Of a stretch of 64,000 nt of DNA, positions 54,499 to 63,636 are shown one piece after another; within the stretch, counting starts at the first letter, position 1, and each line of letters begins with the position of its first letter. The notes beneath the pieces are model-generated. The model was not told where the DNA came from. It made no database searches and worked only from the letters and a program-made list of their open reading frames with translations. Where the stretch lies: NCBI RefSeq assembly GCF_900141755.1, contig NZ_LT670844.1, forward strand, positions 2,976,001 to 3,040,000, read 5' to 3'. The translations under genes and the position numbers were made by a program. This stretch comes from Bradyrhizobium lablabi (GTDB lineage Bacteria > Pseudomonadota > Alphaproteobacteria > Rhizobiales > Xanthobacteraceae).

Positions 54499-54514
54499 TG
54501 CACTGCAGCGTGCA
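54499..54514. promoter_or_regulatory. NtrC-like binding palindrome
   Basis: TGCAC-N6-GTGCA resembles the NtrC consensus TGCAC-N7-GTGCA but is one base shorter. It lies about 180 bp upstream of the -12 element, a normal enhancer distance for sigma-54 promoters. Confidence 0.5.
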
Positions 54515-54797
54515 CCAAGACCCCAATTTCGATTGGTAAATCAGGCCTTTGGGGTCCGCCTCTTAACCGCAGCGGCGGGCCCCTGCACGATTCACCTTGA
54601 AAGCGCCGTGTTCGTGTTCCATATCAGGGGCACGACCTAGGGAATCACCGGGTCATTGCGAGCCGCGTGTTCTGAGCCCGTCCAACGGTTTCTGGCTTGC
54701 CCTTATCAGCTAACCAAAACCGACGCCCCAAACACGCGGGTGTCTCTGACACCCTCGCGCGCTCCTGGCGAACACCGCCGGGCGCCTGCCTTTTGTA

Positions 54798-56246
54798 ATG
54801 GAAAGAACCCACCTTTTGACCTCCTTTCAGGATTTCGGCCTCGCCGAACCCATCTCGCGTGCGCTCAAAGAAGAGAATTACCTCACGCCCACCCCCATCC
54901 AGGCTCAAACCATCCCACTCGCGCTGACCGGCCGTGACGTCGTCGGCATCGCGCAGACCGGTACCGGCAAGACCGCCGCGTTCGCGCTTCCGATCCTGCA
55001 TCGCATTCTGGAGAACCGCATCCGGCCGCAGCCCAAATCCTGCCGCGTGCTCGTGCTTTCTCCGACCCGCGAATTGTCCGGACAGATTCTCGACAGTTTC
55101 AACGCCTATGGCCGTCATATCCGCCTCACTTCGGCTCTCGCGATCGGCGGCGTCCCGATGGGACGTCAGGTCCGCTCGATCATGCAGGGTGTCGAAGTCA
55201 TGGTAGCGACCCCCGGCCGCCTGCTCGATCTCGTGCAAAGCAACGGGCTCAAGCTCGGCCAGGTCGAGTTTCTCGTGCTCGACGAGGCCGACCGCATGCT
55301 GGACATGGGCTTCATCAACGACATCCGCAAAATCGTCGGCAAACTGCCGATCAAGCGGCAGACGCTGTTCTTCTCGGCGACCATGCCGAAGGATATCGCC
55401 GAACTCGCCGAAGCGATGCTGCGGGATCCGGCCCGCGTCGCGGTGACGCCGGTCGCCTCCACCGTCGAGCGTATCACCCAGCGCATCATCCAGGTCGATC
55501 ACTCCAACAAGCCCGCCTTCCTGGCGCAGCTCCTCAAGCAGGAACCGGTCGATCGCGCGCTGGTCTTCACCCGCACCAAGCATGGCGCCGACAAGGTCGT
55601 GAAGGGCCTGGCACGGGCCGGCATTAGTGCCGATGCCATTCATGGCAACAAGTCGCAGAACCACCGCGAGCGGGTGCTGGCGGCATTCCGCGCCGGCGAC
55701 ATCCGCACCCTCGTCGCCACCGACATTGCCGCCCGCGGCATCGACGTCGATGGCATCTCGCATGTGGTGAACTTCGACCTTCCCAACGTGCCTGAGACCT
55801 ACGTCCATCGCATCGGCCGCACCGCGCGCGCCGGCGCCGAGGGCGTCGCGATCTCGCTGATCGCGGGCGCTGAGGAAATGGGGTATCTGCGCGACATCGA
55901 AAAGCTGATCCGCATCGTCCTGCCGCGCGAAGACCGTCGCACGCCGGGCCACCGCGATGCAGCACCCGCGCCGGCCCAGCATCATCGCGGCGGCCGTCCC
56001 GCCCCGCGGGTGCATGCCGCCAGGGTCAATGACGCGGCACCGGGATCGAAAGGTCCTCGCCGCGGCCGCCGTTCCGGTGGTAATAATGGCGTTCCGCCAA
56101 CCAACCGGCACGAGGCCAACCGGCAGGAGCCGCACCGAGCCTCGCCGCAAGGCGGCGGCAAGGCTGAAGGGATGCAAGGGGTTGCTTTTTTGCATCGCGA
56201 AAGCCGACCGAATACCAAACCCAACCGCACCCAACGACCACGCTAG
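54798..56246 (+). CDS. rhlE: DEAD-box RNA helicase, RhlE type
   Basis: This 482-residue ATP-dependent RNA helicase shows the Q motif (TPTPIQAQTIP), motif I AQTGTGKT, PTREL, TPGRLLD, DEAD, SAT in FFSATMP, ARGIDVDG and HRIGRTARAG. A basic, low-complexity tail of about 100 residues (KGPRRGRRSGGN and onward) probably binds RNA. It is followed after 24 bp by infA and then cspA, so it likely unwinds structured RNA during cold adaptation or recovery from stress. Confidence 0.94.
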   Translation: MERTHLLTSFQDFGLAEPISRALKEENYLTPTPIQAQTIPLALTGRDVVGIAQTGTGKTAAFALPILHRILENRIRPQPKSCRVLVLSPTRELSGQILDSFNAYGRHIRLTSALAIGGVPMGRQVRSIMQGVEVMVATPGRLLDLVQSNGLKLGQVEFLVLDEADRMLDMGFINDIRKIVGKLPIKRQTLFFSATMPKDIAELAEAMLRDPARVAVTPVASTVERITQRIIQVDHSNKPAFLAQLLKQEPVDRALVFTRTKHGADKVVKGLARAGISADAIHGNKSQNHRERVLAAFRAGDIRTLVATDIAARGIDVDGISHVVNFDLPNVPETYVHRIGRTARAGAEGVAISLIAGAEEMGYLRDIEKLIRIVLPREDRRTPGHRDAAPAPAQHHRGGRPAPRVHAARVNDAAPGSKGPRRGRRSGGNNGVPPTNRHEANRQEPHRASPQGGGKAEGMQGVAFLHRESRPNTKPNRTQRPR

Positions 56247-56270
56247 CCGTCGATCGATCTGGAGAGAACC

Positions 56271-56558
56271 ATGGCTAAAGAAGAGCTGATCCAGTTCGAA
56301 GGACTGGTGACCGAAATCCTCCCCGATGCACGTTACCGCGTGCAGCTCGATGCCGGACACGAGATCGTCGCCTACACCGCCGGCAAGATGAAGAAGAACC
56401 GCATCAAGACACTGGCGGGCGATCGGGTGACGATCGAGATGTCGCCCTACGACCTGGAAAAAGGCCGGCTGATCTTCCGTCACAAGGACGAGCGTCCCGG
56501 TGGCGGCGGCGGCGCGCCGCGTGGTGCACCGCCGCGCGGCCAGTTCCGGCGCAGGTAA
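56271..56558 (+). CDS. infA: Translation initiation factor IF-1, extended variant
   Basis: The protein is 95 residues. The first 72 or so are the OB fold of IF-1 ([20 protein letters not shown], then [24 protein letters not shown] and IFRHKDER). The remaining Gly/Pro/Arg tail ([19 protein letters not shown]) is absent from canonical IF-1. It sits in an operon with the RNA helicase, unlike the usual housekeeping gene, which is probably elsewhere. It is likely a second, condition-specific IF-1. Confidence 0.92.
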   Translation: MAKEELIQFEGLVTEILPDARYRVQLDAGHEIVAYTAGKMKKNRIKTLAGDRVTIEMSPYDLEKGRLIFRHKDERPGGGGGAPRGAPPRGQFRRR

Positions 56559-56563
56559 GCGCT

Positions 56564-56609
56564 GGAGCCTCGGTCCCGATGGATCAGAACCGAGGCTCCG
56601 CTCTTTATT
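56564..56609 (+). terminator. Rho-independent terminator of the rhlE-infA operon
   Basis: GGAGCCTCGGT and ACCGAGGCTCC form a perfect 11-base stem with a 14-base loop, followed by GCTCTTTATTT. Confidence 0.85.
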
Positions 56610-56932
56610 TGACGCGTTTTCGTCACGCCAACCGCGCTTCGCGCGAAAACGCCCCGATCGCCATTGCCTCGAAATCGCGCACGACGAAAACGTGTCGCCG
56701 CGCCGTTACTAGCCCTCGCGCGCAACGGCGGGCGTGGCCAAAAAATCGCGCACCTCAGGATTGTTTTGGGGGCTATTTTGGAATAATATGACCTTATCGA
56801 TTTTCGGCCGGACGACATTAGCTATCCACCGGTACAGCCGGTTTAGACGCTGACGACCCTTCCAAAAATTCGATCTCACCAGCCCATTGAAAGTGGGCTT
56901 CGACTATATCTTTCTTGAGAAGGGACTATCCC
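56610..56932. other. Intergenic region and leader of cspA
   Basis: No gene is supported. The first part holds a GCGTTTTCG/CGAAAACGC inverted pair like the interspersed repeat at 26499. The last 100 bp are AT-richer and probably form the long 5' untranslated region common for cold shock genes, ending in a GAGAAGGGA ribosome binding site. Confidence 0.5.
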
Positions 56933-57145
56933 GTGAGCATGGGAACCGTGAAGTGGTTTAACGCAACCAAGGGCTTCGGCTTCATTCAACCGGACGACGG
57001 TGGCAACGATGTGTTCGTGCACATCTCTGCCGTCGAGCGCGCCGGCCTTGGTACGCTGCGTGAAGGCCAGAAGATCAGCTACGAGATCGTAGCCGATCGT
57101 CGCTCTGGCAAGTCATCGGCCGACAATCTGCGCGCCGCCGGCTAA
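56933..57145 (+). CDS. cspA: Cold shock protein CspA
   Basis: This 70-residue OB-fold protein binds single-stranded RNA. RNP1 (KGFGFIQ) and RNP2 (VFVHISA) are intact. I chose the GTG at 56933 over the ATG at 56939 because an AAGGGA at 56920-56925 has normal spacing to it, and the resulting [10 protein letters not shown] start is usual for this group. A terminator follows. Its place after rhlE-infA supports a cold-adaptation cluster. Confidence 0.95.
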   Translation: MSMGTVKWFNATKGFGFIQPDDGGNDVFVHISAVERAGLGTLREGQKISYEIVADRRSGKSSADNLRAAG

Positions 57146-57213
57146 GCGAATTTCTTATCGTCCGGCCTTACGCGAGCCCGGACTTTAGGGAAATTCCATC
57201 CGCATCAAACAAG

Positions 57214-57247
57214 AAAGGCCGCGCTGATAGCGCGGCCTTTTTCTTTT
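57214..57247 (+). terminator. Rho-independent terminator of cspA
   Basis: AAAGGCCGCGC and GCGCGGCCTTT pair around TGATA and run into TTCTTTT. Confidence 0.9.
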
Positions 57248-57305
57248 AGCGATGCTTGCATTGGCGTACCGCCGGTTTGCATTGGCGTGCCGCCGGTCAT
57301 CCGCC

Positions 57306-58004
57306 TCAGGTCTGCGGACAGAGGTTGTTGTTGGCGGCGACGTTGGGCTGCGGAGGGTTAGGAACAGTATAAACGACGCAAAGGGCCTGACGCGGCCTGC
57401 TATAGGCGACGTCGCTCAGCGTCAGGTTGTTCTTCAGCACATAGCCGATCCCCATAGGCTTGTAGTTATAGCTGACCTCGCTGAACAGCAGGTAGGTTTT
57501 CTTCACGAGAAGCGCCGCCGGAACGATAGCTGTAACGATGTCGCCCGCAGTGCGCGTCGAAGTCGTCAGCGTTGCCTGCGTGTCGCCGTTGCTGGCGATG
57601 AACCCGGCCCTGCTCCATTGGATCTTCGCGACCTGGTTGTTGTCGACATAGATCTCCGAAATCTGCAGCTTCGCGGCTGTTACGTCATAAGGCTTCAGGA
57701 TCGGTATGGCGGACGTGAAGACATTTTTCAGATAGGTATCGTCGACGGGCGCGTATTGTGCATTCGTCACCGCCGGGTCCGGCGCCGCCTGAGACGTCAC
57801 GTCGGCCAGCGTTCGCGCGTCCAGCGTTACTTTGCGGTCGACCGCCACCCCGGATGAAACCTCGACCGCGCCAAAGAACATCACCGCCATGATCGGAAGG
57901 ATCATGGCGAATTCGGTCGCCGCGATGCCGCGCGCATCCTCAAGACACCGCACGGCTGCGAGCCGCATGCGAAGCCAGAACCCTTGCATTGACATGGTTT
58001 TCAT
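57306..58004 (-). CDS. TadE/TadG-like pilus assembly pseudopilin
   Basis: The 232-residue protein has one N-terminal membrane helix in the TadE pattern (GIAATEFAMILPIMAVMFFG, with the conserved Glu in the helix), then a periplasmic domain with a C-terminal Cys pair (ALCVV...NLCPQ). TadE and TadG are minor pseudopilins of the Flp/Tad pilus. Its start lies 12 bp after the stop of the TadE gene. Whether it is TadF or TadG cannot be decided. Confidence 0.85.
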   Translation of the reverse strand: MKTMSMQGFWLRMRLAAVRCLEDARGIAATEFAMILPIMAVMFFGAVEVSSGVAVDRKVTLDARTLADVTSQAAPDPAVTNAQYAPVDDTYLKNVFTSAIPILKPYDVTAAKLQISEIYVDNNQVAKIQWSRAGFIASNGDTQATLTTSTRTAGDIVTAIVPAALLVKKTYLLFSEVSYNYKPMGIGYVLKNNLTLSDVAYSRPRQALCVVYTVPNPPQPNVAANNNLCPQT

Positions 58005-58016
58005 CTGGTTCGGCCC

Positions 58017-58565
58017 TCAGTAAGGCTCGGTCTGGAACGCCGCGGCCGCGGTCAGCAATCGCTTGCTGCCACCACACAAACTCGAAATGTTGTAACCGAG
58101 CCCGGTAACGATCATGGGCCATTGGTAGAACAACCGCACGACCACGATCTGGCTGGGGCCGCCGGGGTTGTAGCCGATGCCGGTGGGGTCGAAACAGCCG
58201 CCGCTGTCGATCTGACTGCTGAGGACGACGTTCGAGAATGCCGGATAGCTCTTCACATCGATAGAGAGGTTGGCGCAACTGAATAGGATCGGGATCTGGT
58301 TGCAGACATAGGACTGGAAATCGGCTTGCTGGTACTTCGCGGTCTGCGCTTGCCCGGTCATGATCATGCGCGCGCCATCCTGGGCCATGGTTTCGAGCAC
58401 CTGGCCTGCGAAAAACACCATCGCGGTCTCGAGGATCGCAAACAGCAGCGCAAAGAACATCGGCGCGACCAGGGCGAATTCGACGGCCGTCGAACCGCGG
58501 CGGCTGCGGCGGAATCGGCGCAATATTTTTCGCAATGAGACGGTTGAGGCAGCGGAGGATGGCAT
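58017..58565 (-). CDS. TadE-family pseudopilin
   Basis: From the ATG at 58565 the protein is 182 residues. A basic leader is followed by GSTAVEFALVAPMFFALLFAILE, the TadE helix with its conserved Glu, and then a periplasmic domain with four cysteines. It is required, by homology, for Tad pilus assembly. It forms an operon with the gene at 57306. Confidence 0.88.
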   Translation of the reverse strand: MPSSAASTVSLRKILRRFRRSRRGSTAVEFALVAPMFFALLFAILETAMVFFAGQVLETMAQDGARMIMTGQAQTAKYQQADFQSYVCNQIPILFSCANLSIDVKSYPAFSNVVLSSQIDSGGCFDPTGIGYNPGGPSQIVVVRLFYQWPMIVTGLGYNISSLCGGSKRLLTAAAAFQTEPY

Positions 58566-58764
58566 CGAGGAACCCCAGGAACGGCAGCGATGGCCTGCGT
58601 ACAAGAGTTAGCTGAAACTGATTGTCGAAGTGTTTCGCCAAATCAAAGCAGCGTGGGCCGCACTATTAACCGCGCGCTAACCATGATCTGGATGTTTGCG
58701 CGAAGCCGCTCCACCAAGCCGGGAAGCAAGAACCTTCACTTAGCGGCCCGCCAAGGCTTCGCGC

Positions 58765-59571
58765 TCATCGGCACGAGGGATTGCAGGTGAACGATTGGCG
58801 AGTGGCGGCGCCCCGGTAAATGGTGATGAGCTTGTTGTCGGCGGTCTCAACGACCTTTTCCGGTCTACTGTCGGCGATGCTGCGCAGCGCCAGTGACAAG
58901 ATGCCCTCCTGGCGTGCTCTCGCCAACATCTCTGCGTCGTTAGGCGACAATTCCAACGTGGCGGTTTTTCCCAGCACCGCGTTTTGACCGTCCTTCTCCT
59001 TGGGCGCCTGATCGATCGCAAGAACACGGACATTGGTCAGTACGGCCTGAGACGTGATGATATCGGGGGGCGTGGAGCCGTCGGGACTTGCCGGCGCGTG
59101 TTCGCGCTTGGTTACCAGGACATCGACGCGATCATTGGGCAGAATAAAGCCGCCCGCGCCGGTTTCCGCCGAGATTTCCGTCGAGACCGCTCGCATGCCG
59201 GTGGGCAAAATCGCGGCCATGAAACCCGATCCGTTGGCCTTGACCAGCTTCTGCTCGCGGATCGGTTCGCCGGCGATAAAGGGCGCGCGGGCAATCGACC
59301 CGGCGAGTTCCGTGGCCGCCTGGGGGCGGTCGCTGCGGCGAATGAAGCTGCCGCTTGACGAAGATTGGGTCCAGGTCTGCCACAGCAGATTTTCGGGGGC
59401 GACGGTCTGGCCAAGGGCGATGTCGTCCTTGGCGACCAGGACGTCGACGGTCGGCAATTGCGCGACCGGTTCCACAGGTGCCTTGTTATCCGAGGATCCG
59501 CTGACAAGATAGGCGGCCAGGCCGCCCGCGATCAACGCGATGGCCAGAACAATAATGCGTGCGGATTTCAT
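58765..59571 (-). CDS. cpaB: Flp pilus assembly protein CpaB
   Basis: The 268-residue protein starts with a membrane anchor or signal helix (about 5-23). A SAF-like region (VDVLVAKDDIALGQTVAPENL) and the RcpC/CpaB domain (RAVSTEISAETGAGGFILPNDRVDVL) follow. CpaB is a periplasmic part of the Tad secretion channel. The rest of the channel (CpaC onward) is not beside it. A GGAAC-N16-GTT element upstream on the minus strand (59676-59653) is a weak sigma-EcfG candidate. Confidence 0.92.
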   Translation of the reverse strand: MKSARIIVLAIALIAGGLAAYLVSGSSDNKAPVEPVAQLPTVDVLVAKDDIALGQTVAPENLLWQTWTQSSSSGSFIRRSDRPQAATELAGSIARAPFIAGEPIREQKLVKANGSGFMAAILPTGMRAVSTEISAETGAGGFILPNDRVDVLVTKREHAPASPDGSTPPDIITSQAVLTNVRVLAIDQAPKEKDGQNAVLGKTATLELSPNDAEMLARARQEGILSLALRSIADSRPEKVVETADNKLITIYRGAATRQSFTCNPSCR

Positions 59572-59706
59572 ACGCTTTACTCTCACAATACGCCGGGCGG
59601 GAACTTCCCGCCGTAGGACCGGAGTTAATCAGTGATCCGTCAAAACTCGATTAACGAAGCGTATTGAAATGGTTCCACCAAGCCCTCCGAATTCAGAGGG
59701 CTTCAT

Positions 59707-60771
59707 TCAGGCCGCACTTGCGACGGCTTTTGGCCGGAGGGCGCGCGCGGCAAGGGCGTGGCCAAGCCGGTTGAAATGACGCTCGAACAAGGGTTCGATC
59801 ACGTAATAGCTGACCCCCAGCGAGGCGCCGGTGACCAGCACGAACATCGGGATCAGATCGACCGAAATCAGCCTGATGATCGCCGCCGCGCAGGCGAAGT
59901 GCGTGAGGTAAATGGCGTAGGAATGTCTCCCCAGAAGCGCCATAAACGACACCGCGACGTTCAATGCCAAAATCGCGAACGAAATGACAAACAAAACGAA
60001 GATTTGAGCTCCCCGCGAATCTTCCCATGACCAGCACAGACACGCTCCAATCAGCAACAGGATACCCAGTGCCGGCGGATTTTTTTGCTCGATGCACTGG
60101 TAGAGCAAGATGCCTAGTCCGAAGCAGATCAATTGCCGCGGCAGCCAGCAATAGAAGAACGCGTTAGCAAGATACGCCTGGTTCGCCGGCAGCGAGGCGG
60201 CCATCTGCGGTATCAAATATCTTTGCGCCGCGAATTGCCCGACAACGCTGATCAGGGCGACCGAAACGTAAAAGAAAATCGGGCCGTTGCGCCGCCTGAG
60301 GATATAGATGATCAGCGGAAACAGCAGGTAAAACTGCATTTCCACGGCGATGCTCCAGCCGCCCGGAACCACCGAATTAAATGCGGTGACGCTCGACCAA
60401 TGCAGGAAAAACAACGTCAGCAGGATGTCGCGCGCACTGATGCCGTCGGGGGCCCAGAGCTTAATAAGGCCCTCGCCTTTCGTCACCAGGAGGTAGAAAA
60501 GGATGGCCAGCCAAAACAGCGGAACGATCCTGAAGATGCGACGAATATAGAACGAGCGGGCCGCGGCGAGATCGTCCCTGGCTCCGTATGTCAGCATCAT
60601 CGTATAGCCACTGACGATGAAAAATAGCTGAACGCCCATCTCGCCATGGTTCGATGCAAATGAACCCAGGCCCGCGACGATGCTCGTCGTGAACCAGGCG
60701 CAATGCCCGAGCAGGACCAATAGGATGGCCATGCCACGCAACACGTCCAGCGATTGATTGCGTTCGGTCAT
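59707..60771 (-). CDS. Acyltransferase 3 (OafA/YrhL-like)
   Basis: This 354-residue protein has about ten membrane helices and the acyltransferase-3 motifs NQSLDVLRGMAILLVLLGHC with its conserved His, GVQLFFIVSGYTM, RRIFRIVPLFW and GGWSIAVEMQFYLLFPL. Such proteins add acetyl or other acyl groups to surface sugars. The start at 60771 fits the family. A GT-C-like membrane protein gene lies just upstream on the same strand, so both probably modify surface polysaccharide. Confidence 0.92.
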   Translation of the reverse strand: MTERNQSLDVLRGMAILLVLLGHCAWFTTSIVAGLGSFASNHGEMGVQLFFIVSGYTMMLTYGARDDLAAARSFYIRRIFRIVPLFWLAILFYLLVTKGEGLIKLWAPDGISARDILLTLFFLHWSSVTAFNSVVPGGWSIAVEMQFYLLFPLIIYILRRRNGPIFFYVSVALISVVGQFAAQRYLIPQMAASLPANQAYLANAFFYCWLPRQLICFGLGILLYQCIEQKNPPALGILLLIGACLCWSWEDSRGAQIFVLFVISFAILALNVAVSFMALLGRHSYAIYLTHFACAAAIIRLISVDLIPMFVLVTGASLGVSYYVIEPLFERHFNRLGHALAARALRPKAVASAA

Positions 60772-60782
60772 GGCTTGCCCGG

Positions 60783-62234
60783 TCAATGGGCGGTGCGGAC
60801 ATGCAGCACGGCGTTGTCGTCCGCATAGACGCGGCTCCAGCCGTCGAGATGGTCCAAGAGGCTTGCCGCCGGCGTCACCGGCGTCAGCAGCACCGCGTCG
60901 ATGTCGTAATCCCTGAGCAGGTTGAGAAAAAGATTGACGTCCTTGAGCTGGAGCGCGCGGTAATAGTTCATCTCGAAGGCCTCGCCGTACAGCTCGGCGC
61001 GGCCGTCGATGAACACGGGCAGTTGCCGCGAGATCAGATATCCACCGAACGGAAGGTCGTTGAGAACCCGCTTGGGGTGTCTCGCGATCAGTGCATCGAC
61101 GGCGGCGGCCGGCGACTGGATCGCCGTCGGCGAATATTTGGAAGTAGCCGCGAAGGCCCAGGTCGAGGCGCCGAGCAAAGCGGCCAGTATCGCGGCTGAC
61201 GCGATCGGGAAATTGGTCCTGACCGGGCGCACCGCCTTTAGCCCGAATTGCGACGCGACGGGCGTGAGCACCACGAGCGGCATCAGCAGCGCAAGGATCT
61301 CGATGTTGCGGACGTGCGAAAGGGCCATGTGAAACAGCCCGAGCACCAGCAGGATTCGCGGCGGCGTAAGCTTGACGCCGCAATAGAGCGCGAGCGCGAT
61401 CGAGGCGAAGACATAGGCTTCGAACGGACTGAGGCGGCTGAAGTCCGCCGGCATCCATTCGTAAATCAAATGCAGCAATTCGCCGAGGTCGAGGATCTTG
61501 CGCGCCGCAAGGATCGATCCCCATCCGTAGGGCGTCGCGCAGCACGCCACCAGCGCGCCGATGCCGAAGGCGATCCATCGCAGCGCCAGCCGCCGACGTT
61601 GCGGGGCTTGCGCATTCCACAGTGCGTCAAGTGCGAACGGCGCGACCAGAGCAAGCCCGAACACGAAGCCGCCGTGAAGGTTTGCCCACAGCGCGATCAG
61701 CGGCAGCAGCCAGAACGACGGCGCCTCGCGCCGCTCGCTCGCTTCCACCAGTCCGTTGACCCACGCCACCATGACCGGCAGCACCAGCACATGCGGGCGC
61801 GCCAGCAGGTGACCCGTCGACAGCATCAGCGCCGCCAGCGCAATGATGTTGGCGTAGGTTGCGGGAATCTTGCGCCCGAGAATGTGCGCGAACAGCGCAA
61901 ACGTCGCGGCAATGCTTGCCGCCGACAGCACGACCGGCCCGCTCCAGCCCGCCAGCTCGTAGGCTTCGGCAAACAAGACCTGCGCCAGCCACGAACTCGA
62001 AACCCAGGGCTCGCCGGCCTTGGTGAAGGAATAAAGATCGACGTGCGGGACGGCGTTATGATCGAGGATCCATTTCCCCGCCGCGATCTGCCAGTAGGTA
62101 TCGGAATCGTTGAGCAGGCTGCCGCCGTTGATCACGAGAAGCAGGTATACGCCGAGGCCGAGCCAGAGCCAGGCCGGAAGCCGGCCAAGACTGAAAGCCC
62201 TCTCTTGATGGACGGTGTCGACGCTGACGCTCAT
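60783..62234 (-). CDS. Multi-pass membrane protein, GT-C glycosyltransferase-like
   Basis: This 483-residue protein has about ten hydrophobic helices followed by a soluble C-terminal domain of about 110 residues. The first periplasmic loop holds NDSDTYWQIAAGKWILDH with acidic residues, as in GT-C glycosyltransferases that use lipid-linked sugars. The tail PFGGYLISRQLPVFIDGRAELYG is conserved in rhizobial homologues as I recall. A specific activity cannot be given. The ATG at 62234 is preferred over a TTG at 62249. Confidence 0.8.
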   Translation of the reverse strand: MSVSVDTVHQERAFSLGRLPAWLWLGLGVYLLLVINGGSLLNDSDTYWQIAAGKWILDHNAVPHVDLYSFTKAGEPWVSSSWLAQVLFAEAYELAGWSGPVVLSAASIAATFALFAHILGRKIPATYANIIALAALMLSTGHLLARPHVLVLPVMVAWVNGLVEASERREAPSFWLLPLIALWANLHGGFVFGLALVAPFALDALWNAQAPQRRRLALRWIAFGIGALVACCATPYGWGSILAARKILDLGELLHLIYEWMPADFSRLSPFEAYVFASIALALYCGVKLTPPRILLVLGLFHMALSHVRNIEILALLMPLVVLTPVASQFGLKAVRPVRTNFPIASAAILAALLGASTWAFAATSKYSPTAIQSPAAAVDALIARHPKRVLNDLPFGGYLISRQLPVFIDGRAELYGEAFEMNYYRALQLKDVNLFLNLLRDYDIDAVLLTPVTPAASLLDHLDGWSRVYADDNAVLHVRTAH

Positions 62235-62258
62235 GAAGAGAGCTCTCAAACCATCGCG

Positions 62259-63086
62259 CTAGTGGCGGAACGGATAGGCCAATTGCCCGCCGATCTCGGT
62301 GGGGATCGCCGGATCGTCGACGCCGTAATTGTCCGGCAGGCTGTTCTCCGGCATCCGGAAGGTGCCGAACAGGATATCCCAGACCGGAAAGGTCCCGGCG
62401 AAGTTGGTGTTGCCGCCCTCTTCCAGTGAGGTGTGATGCCAGCGGTGGAACACCGGCGTCGCCAGCACATATTTGAACGGGCCGAGCGTCCAGCTCAGAT
62501 TGGCGTGGACGAAGGCCGAGTGGAAGGTCGTGAACGGCCCGACCCACAGCATGATGTTGGGCGAGATGCCGGCGGTCAACAGGATGACGTCGACCATGAT
62601 GGTTCCGAGGAACAGGTTCACCGGATGGAAACGCGCCGCCGAAATCCAGTCGAGATCCTCCGAGGAATGATGGATCGCGTGATATTTCCAGAAACTGCTG
62701 CCGTGAAACATCCGGTGCAGCCAGTACAGCATGAAATCCGACGCAACCAGGAACACGATGGCCTGCAGCCACAGCGGCATCATGGCGAGCGGGCCGTGAC
62801 CGTTGTCGTAGAACGCGACCAGTTCGTCGGCGTCGTGAATCTTGAAAATGAGGCCGGCGCTGAACACCAACAGCCCGATCCGCAGCACGCGCGCGAACAC
62901 CGGAACGAAGAACCAGTAACAAATGTCGGTCACGAGCTCGCGCTTGCGCCACCACGGAGTGCCGGCATTGCAGGCCCAGAAATGGGTCAGCACGGAGAAC
63001 ACCAGCGCCAGCACGATCGTGATCGGCACCACTTTGGCGATCGTCTCTCCCAGCAGATGGACGACTTCCAAGGGCAAACTGGACAT
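62259..63086 (-). CDS. Sterol desaturase / fatty acid hydroxylase family protein
   Basis: This 275-residue membrane protein has the three histidine clusters that bind the di-iron centre: HRMFH, HAIHHSSEDLD and HRWHH, between about four hydrophobic helices. Members hydroxylate or desaturate lipids. Substrate is unknown; hopanoids, ornithine lipids or carotenoids are candidates. It is the first gene of a minus-strand block with the GT-C-like and acyltransferase genes. Confidence 0.92.
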   Translation of the reverse strand: MSSLPLEVVHLLGETIAKVVPITIVLALVFSVLTHFWACNAGTPWWRKRELVTDICYWFFVPVFARVLRIGLLVFSAGLIFKIHDADELVAFYDNGHGPLAMMPLWLQAIVFLVASDFMLYWLHRMFHGSSFWKYHAIHHSSEDLDWISAARFHPVNLFLGTIMVDVILLTAGISPNIMLWVGPFTTFHSAFVHANLSWTLGPFKYVLATPVFHRWHHTSLEEGGNTNFAGTFPVWDILFGTFRMPENSLPDNYGVDDPAIPTEIGGQLAYPFRH

Positions 63087-63403
63087 GACTACCTCATCTG
63101 ATCGGGGACCTTACGCCTACGCCTCGCGGCTTAAGGAGCCATGAATCCGGCGTGGTCGATCGTGCATGATAACGCCGCGCGGTCTCCATGATGAAGGCCG
63201 CCAAGATCGACATCGGATTCTAGCGAAGCTCTTAATTCGAAATTTACTGTGCTCAACAAGAGCCCGTTCCAGCGGTGTTTCCGCGATCGAATTAACTGTG
63301 CCGCAATCGTCCCTGCTTACGGTTCCCCCATGGTCACGGTGTGCTGAGAACGCCGGGGATCAAACTTAAGTTCGACCAGCCACGTGTACACATGGAGCTA
63401 TTT
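63087..63403. other. Intergenic region between the hydroxylase gene and flp
   Basis: No coding sequence is supported over about 317 bp. The middle is AT-richer, with similar AATTCGAAATTTACTGTG and CGAATTAACTGTG segments (about 63235 and 63286). These could be operator copies for the divergent promoters. A start for flp transcription near 63330-63370 is likely but I cannot define it. Confidence 0.4.
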
Positions 63404-63568
63404 ATGAAGAATATCGTTTCGCGTTTTGTGAAGGACGAGTCCGGCGCAACCGCCATCGAATATGGTCTGATCGCCGCCGGTATCGCCATTGCGATCATCA
63501 CCGCTGTTAACGGCGTCGGCAGCAAGCTGTCCACCAACTTCAACACGATCTCGACCTCGCTGAAGTAA
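63404..63568 (+). CDS. Flp family type IVb pilin
   Basis: This 54-residue major pilin subunit has a short basic leader (MKNIVSRFVKDESG). The Flp motif GATAIEYGLIAAGIAIAIIT follows, with the Glu-Tyr pair after the prepilin cleavage site, and then a small polar tail. The prepilin peptidase gene cpaA starts 325 bp downstream. A strong terminator follows the gene, giving abundant short mRNA. Confidence 0.96.
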   Translation: MKNIVSRFVKDESGATAIEYGLIAAGIAIAIITAVNGVGSKLSTNFNTISTSLK

Positions 63569-63594
63569 GCGTCGGTTCGGAAATCGGCTGCGAG

Positions 63595-63622
63595 GGCCCC
63601 GGGGCATCCCCGGGGCCTTTGT
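63595..63622 (+). terminator. Rho-independent terminator of the flp pilin gene
   Basis: GGCCCCGGGG and CCCCGGGGCC pair around CAT and continue into TTTGTTGT. Confidence 0.8.
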
Positions 63623-63636
63623 TGTCTCCGGCGGAT

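Larger units (their letters stand above)
54238..54797. other. Regulatory region upstream of urtA and of the RhlE helicase gene
   Basis: This 560-bp gap separates divergent genes. It contains the sigma-54 promoter and the NtrC-like palindrome for urtA. The 54400-54540 stretch is AT-rich and probably holds further control sites. I see no coding sequence; the part near 54600-54790 is a plausible 5' untranslated region of the helicase gene. Confidence 0.6.

Noticed and set aside
54645..56483. 612-codon minus-strand open frame opposite the RNA helicase and infA
   Set aside because: The helicase and IF-1 on the plus strand have complete motifs; the opposite frame is compositional shadow.
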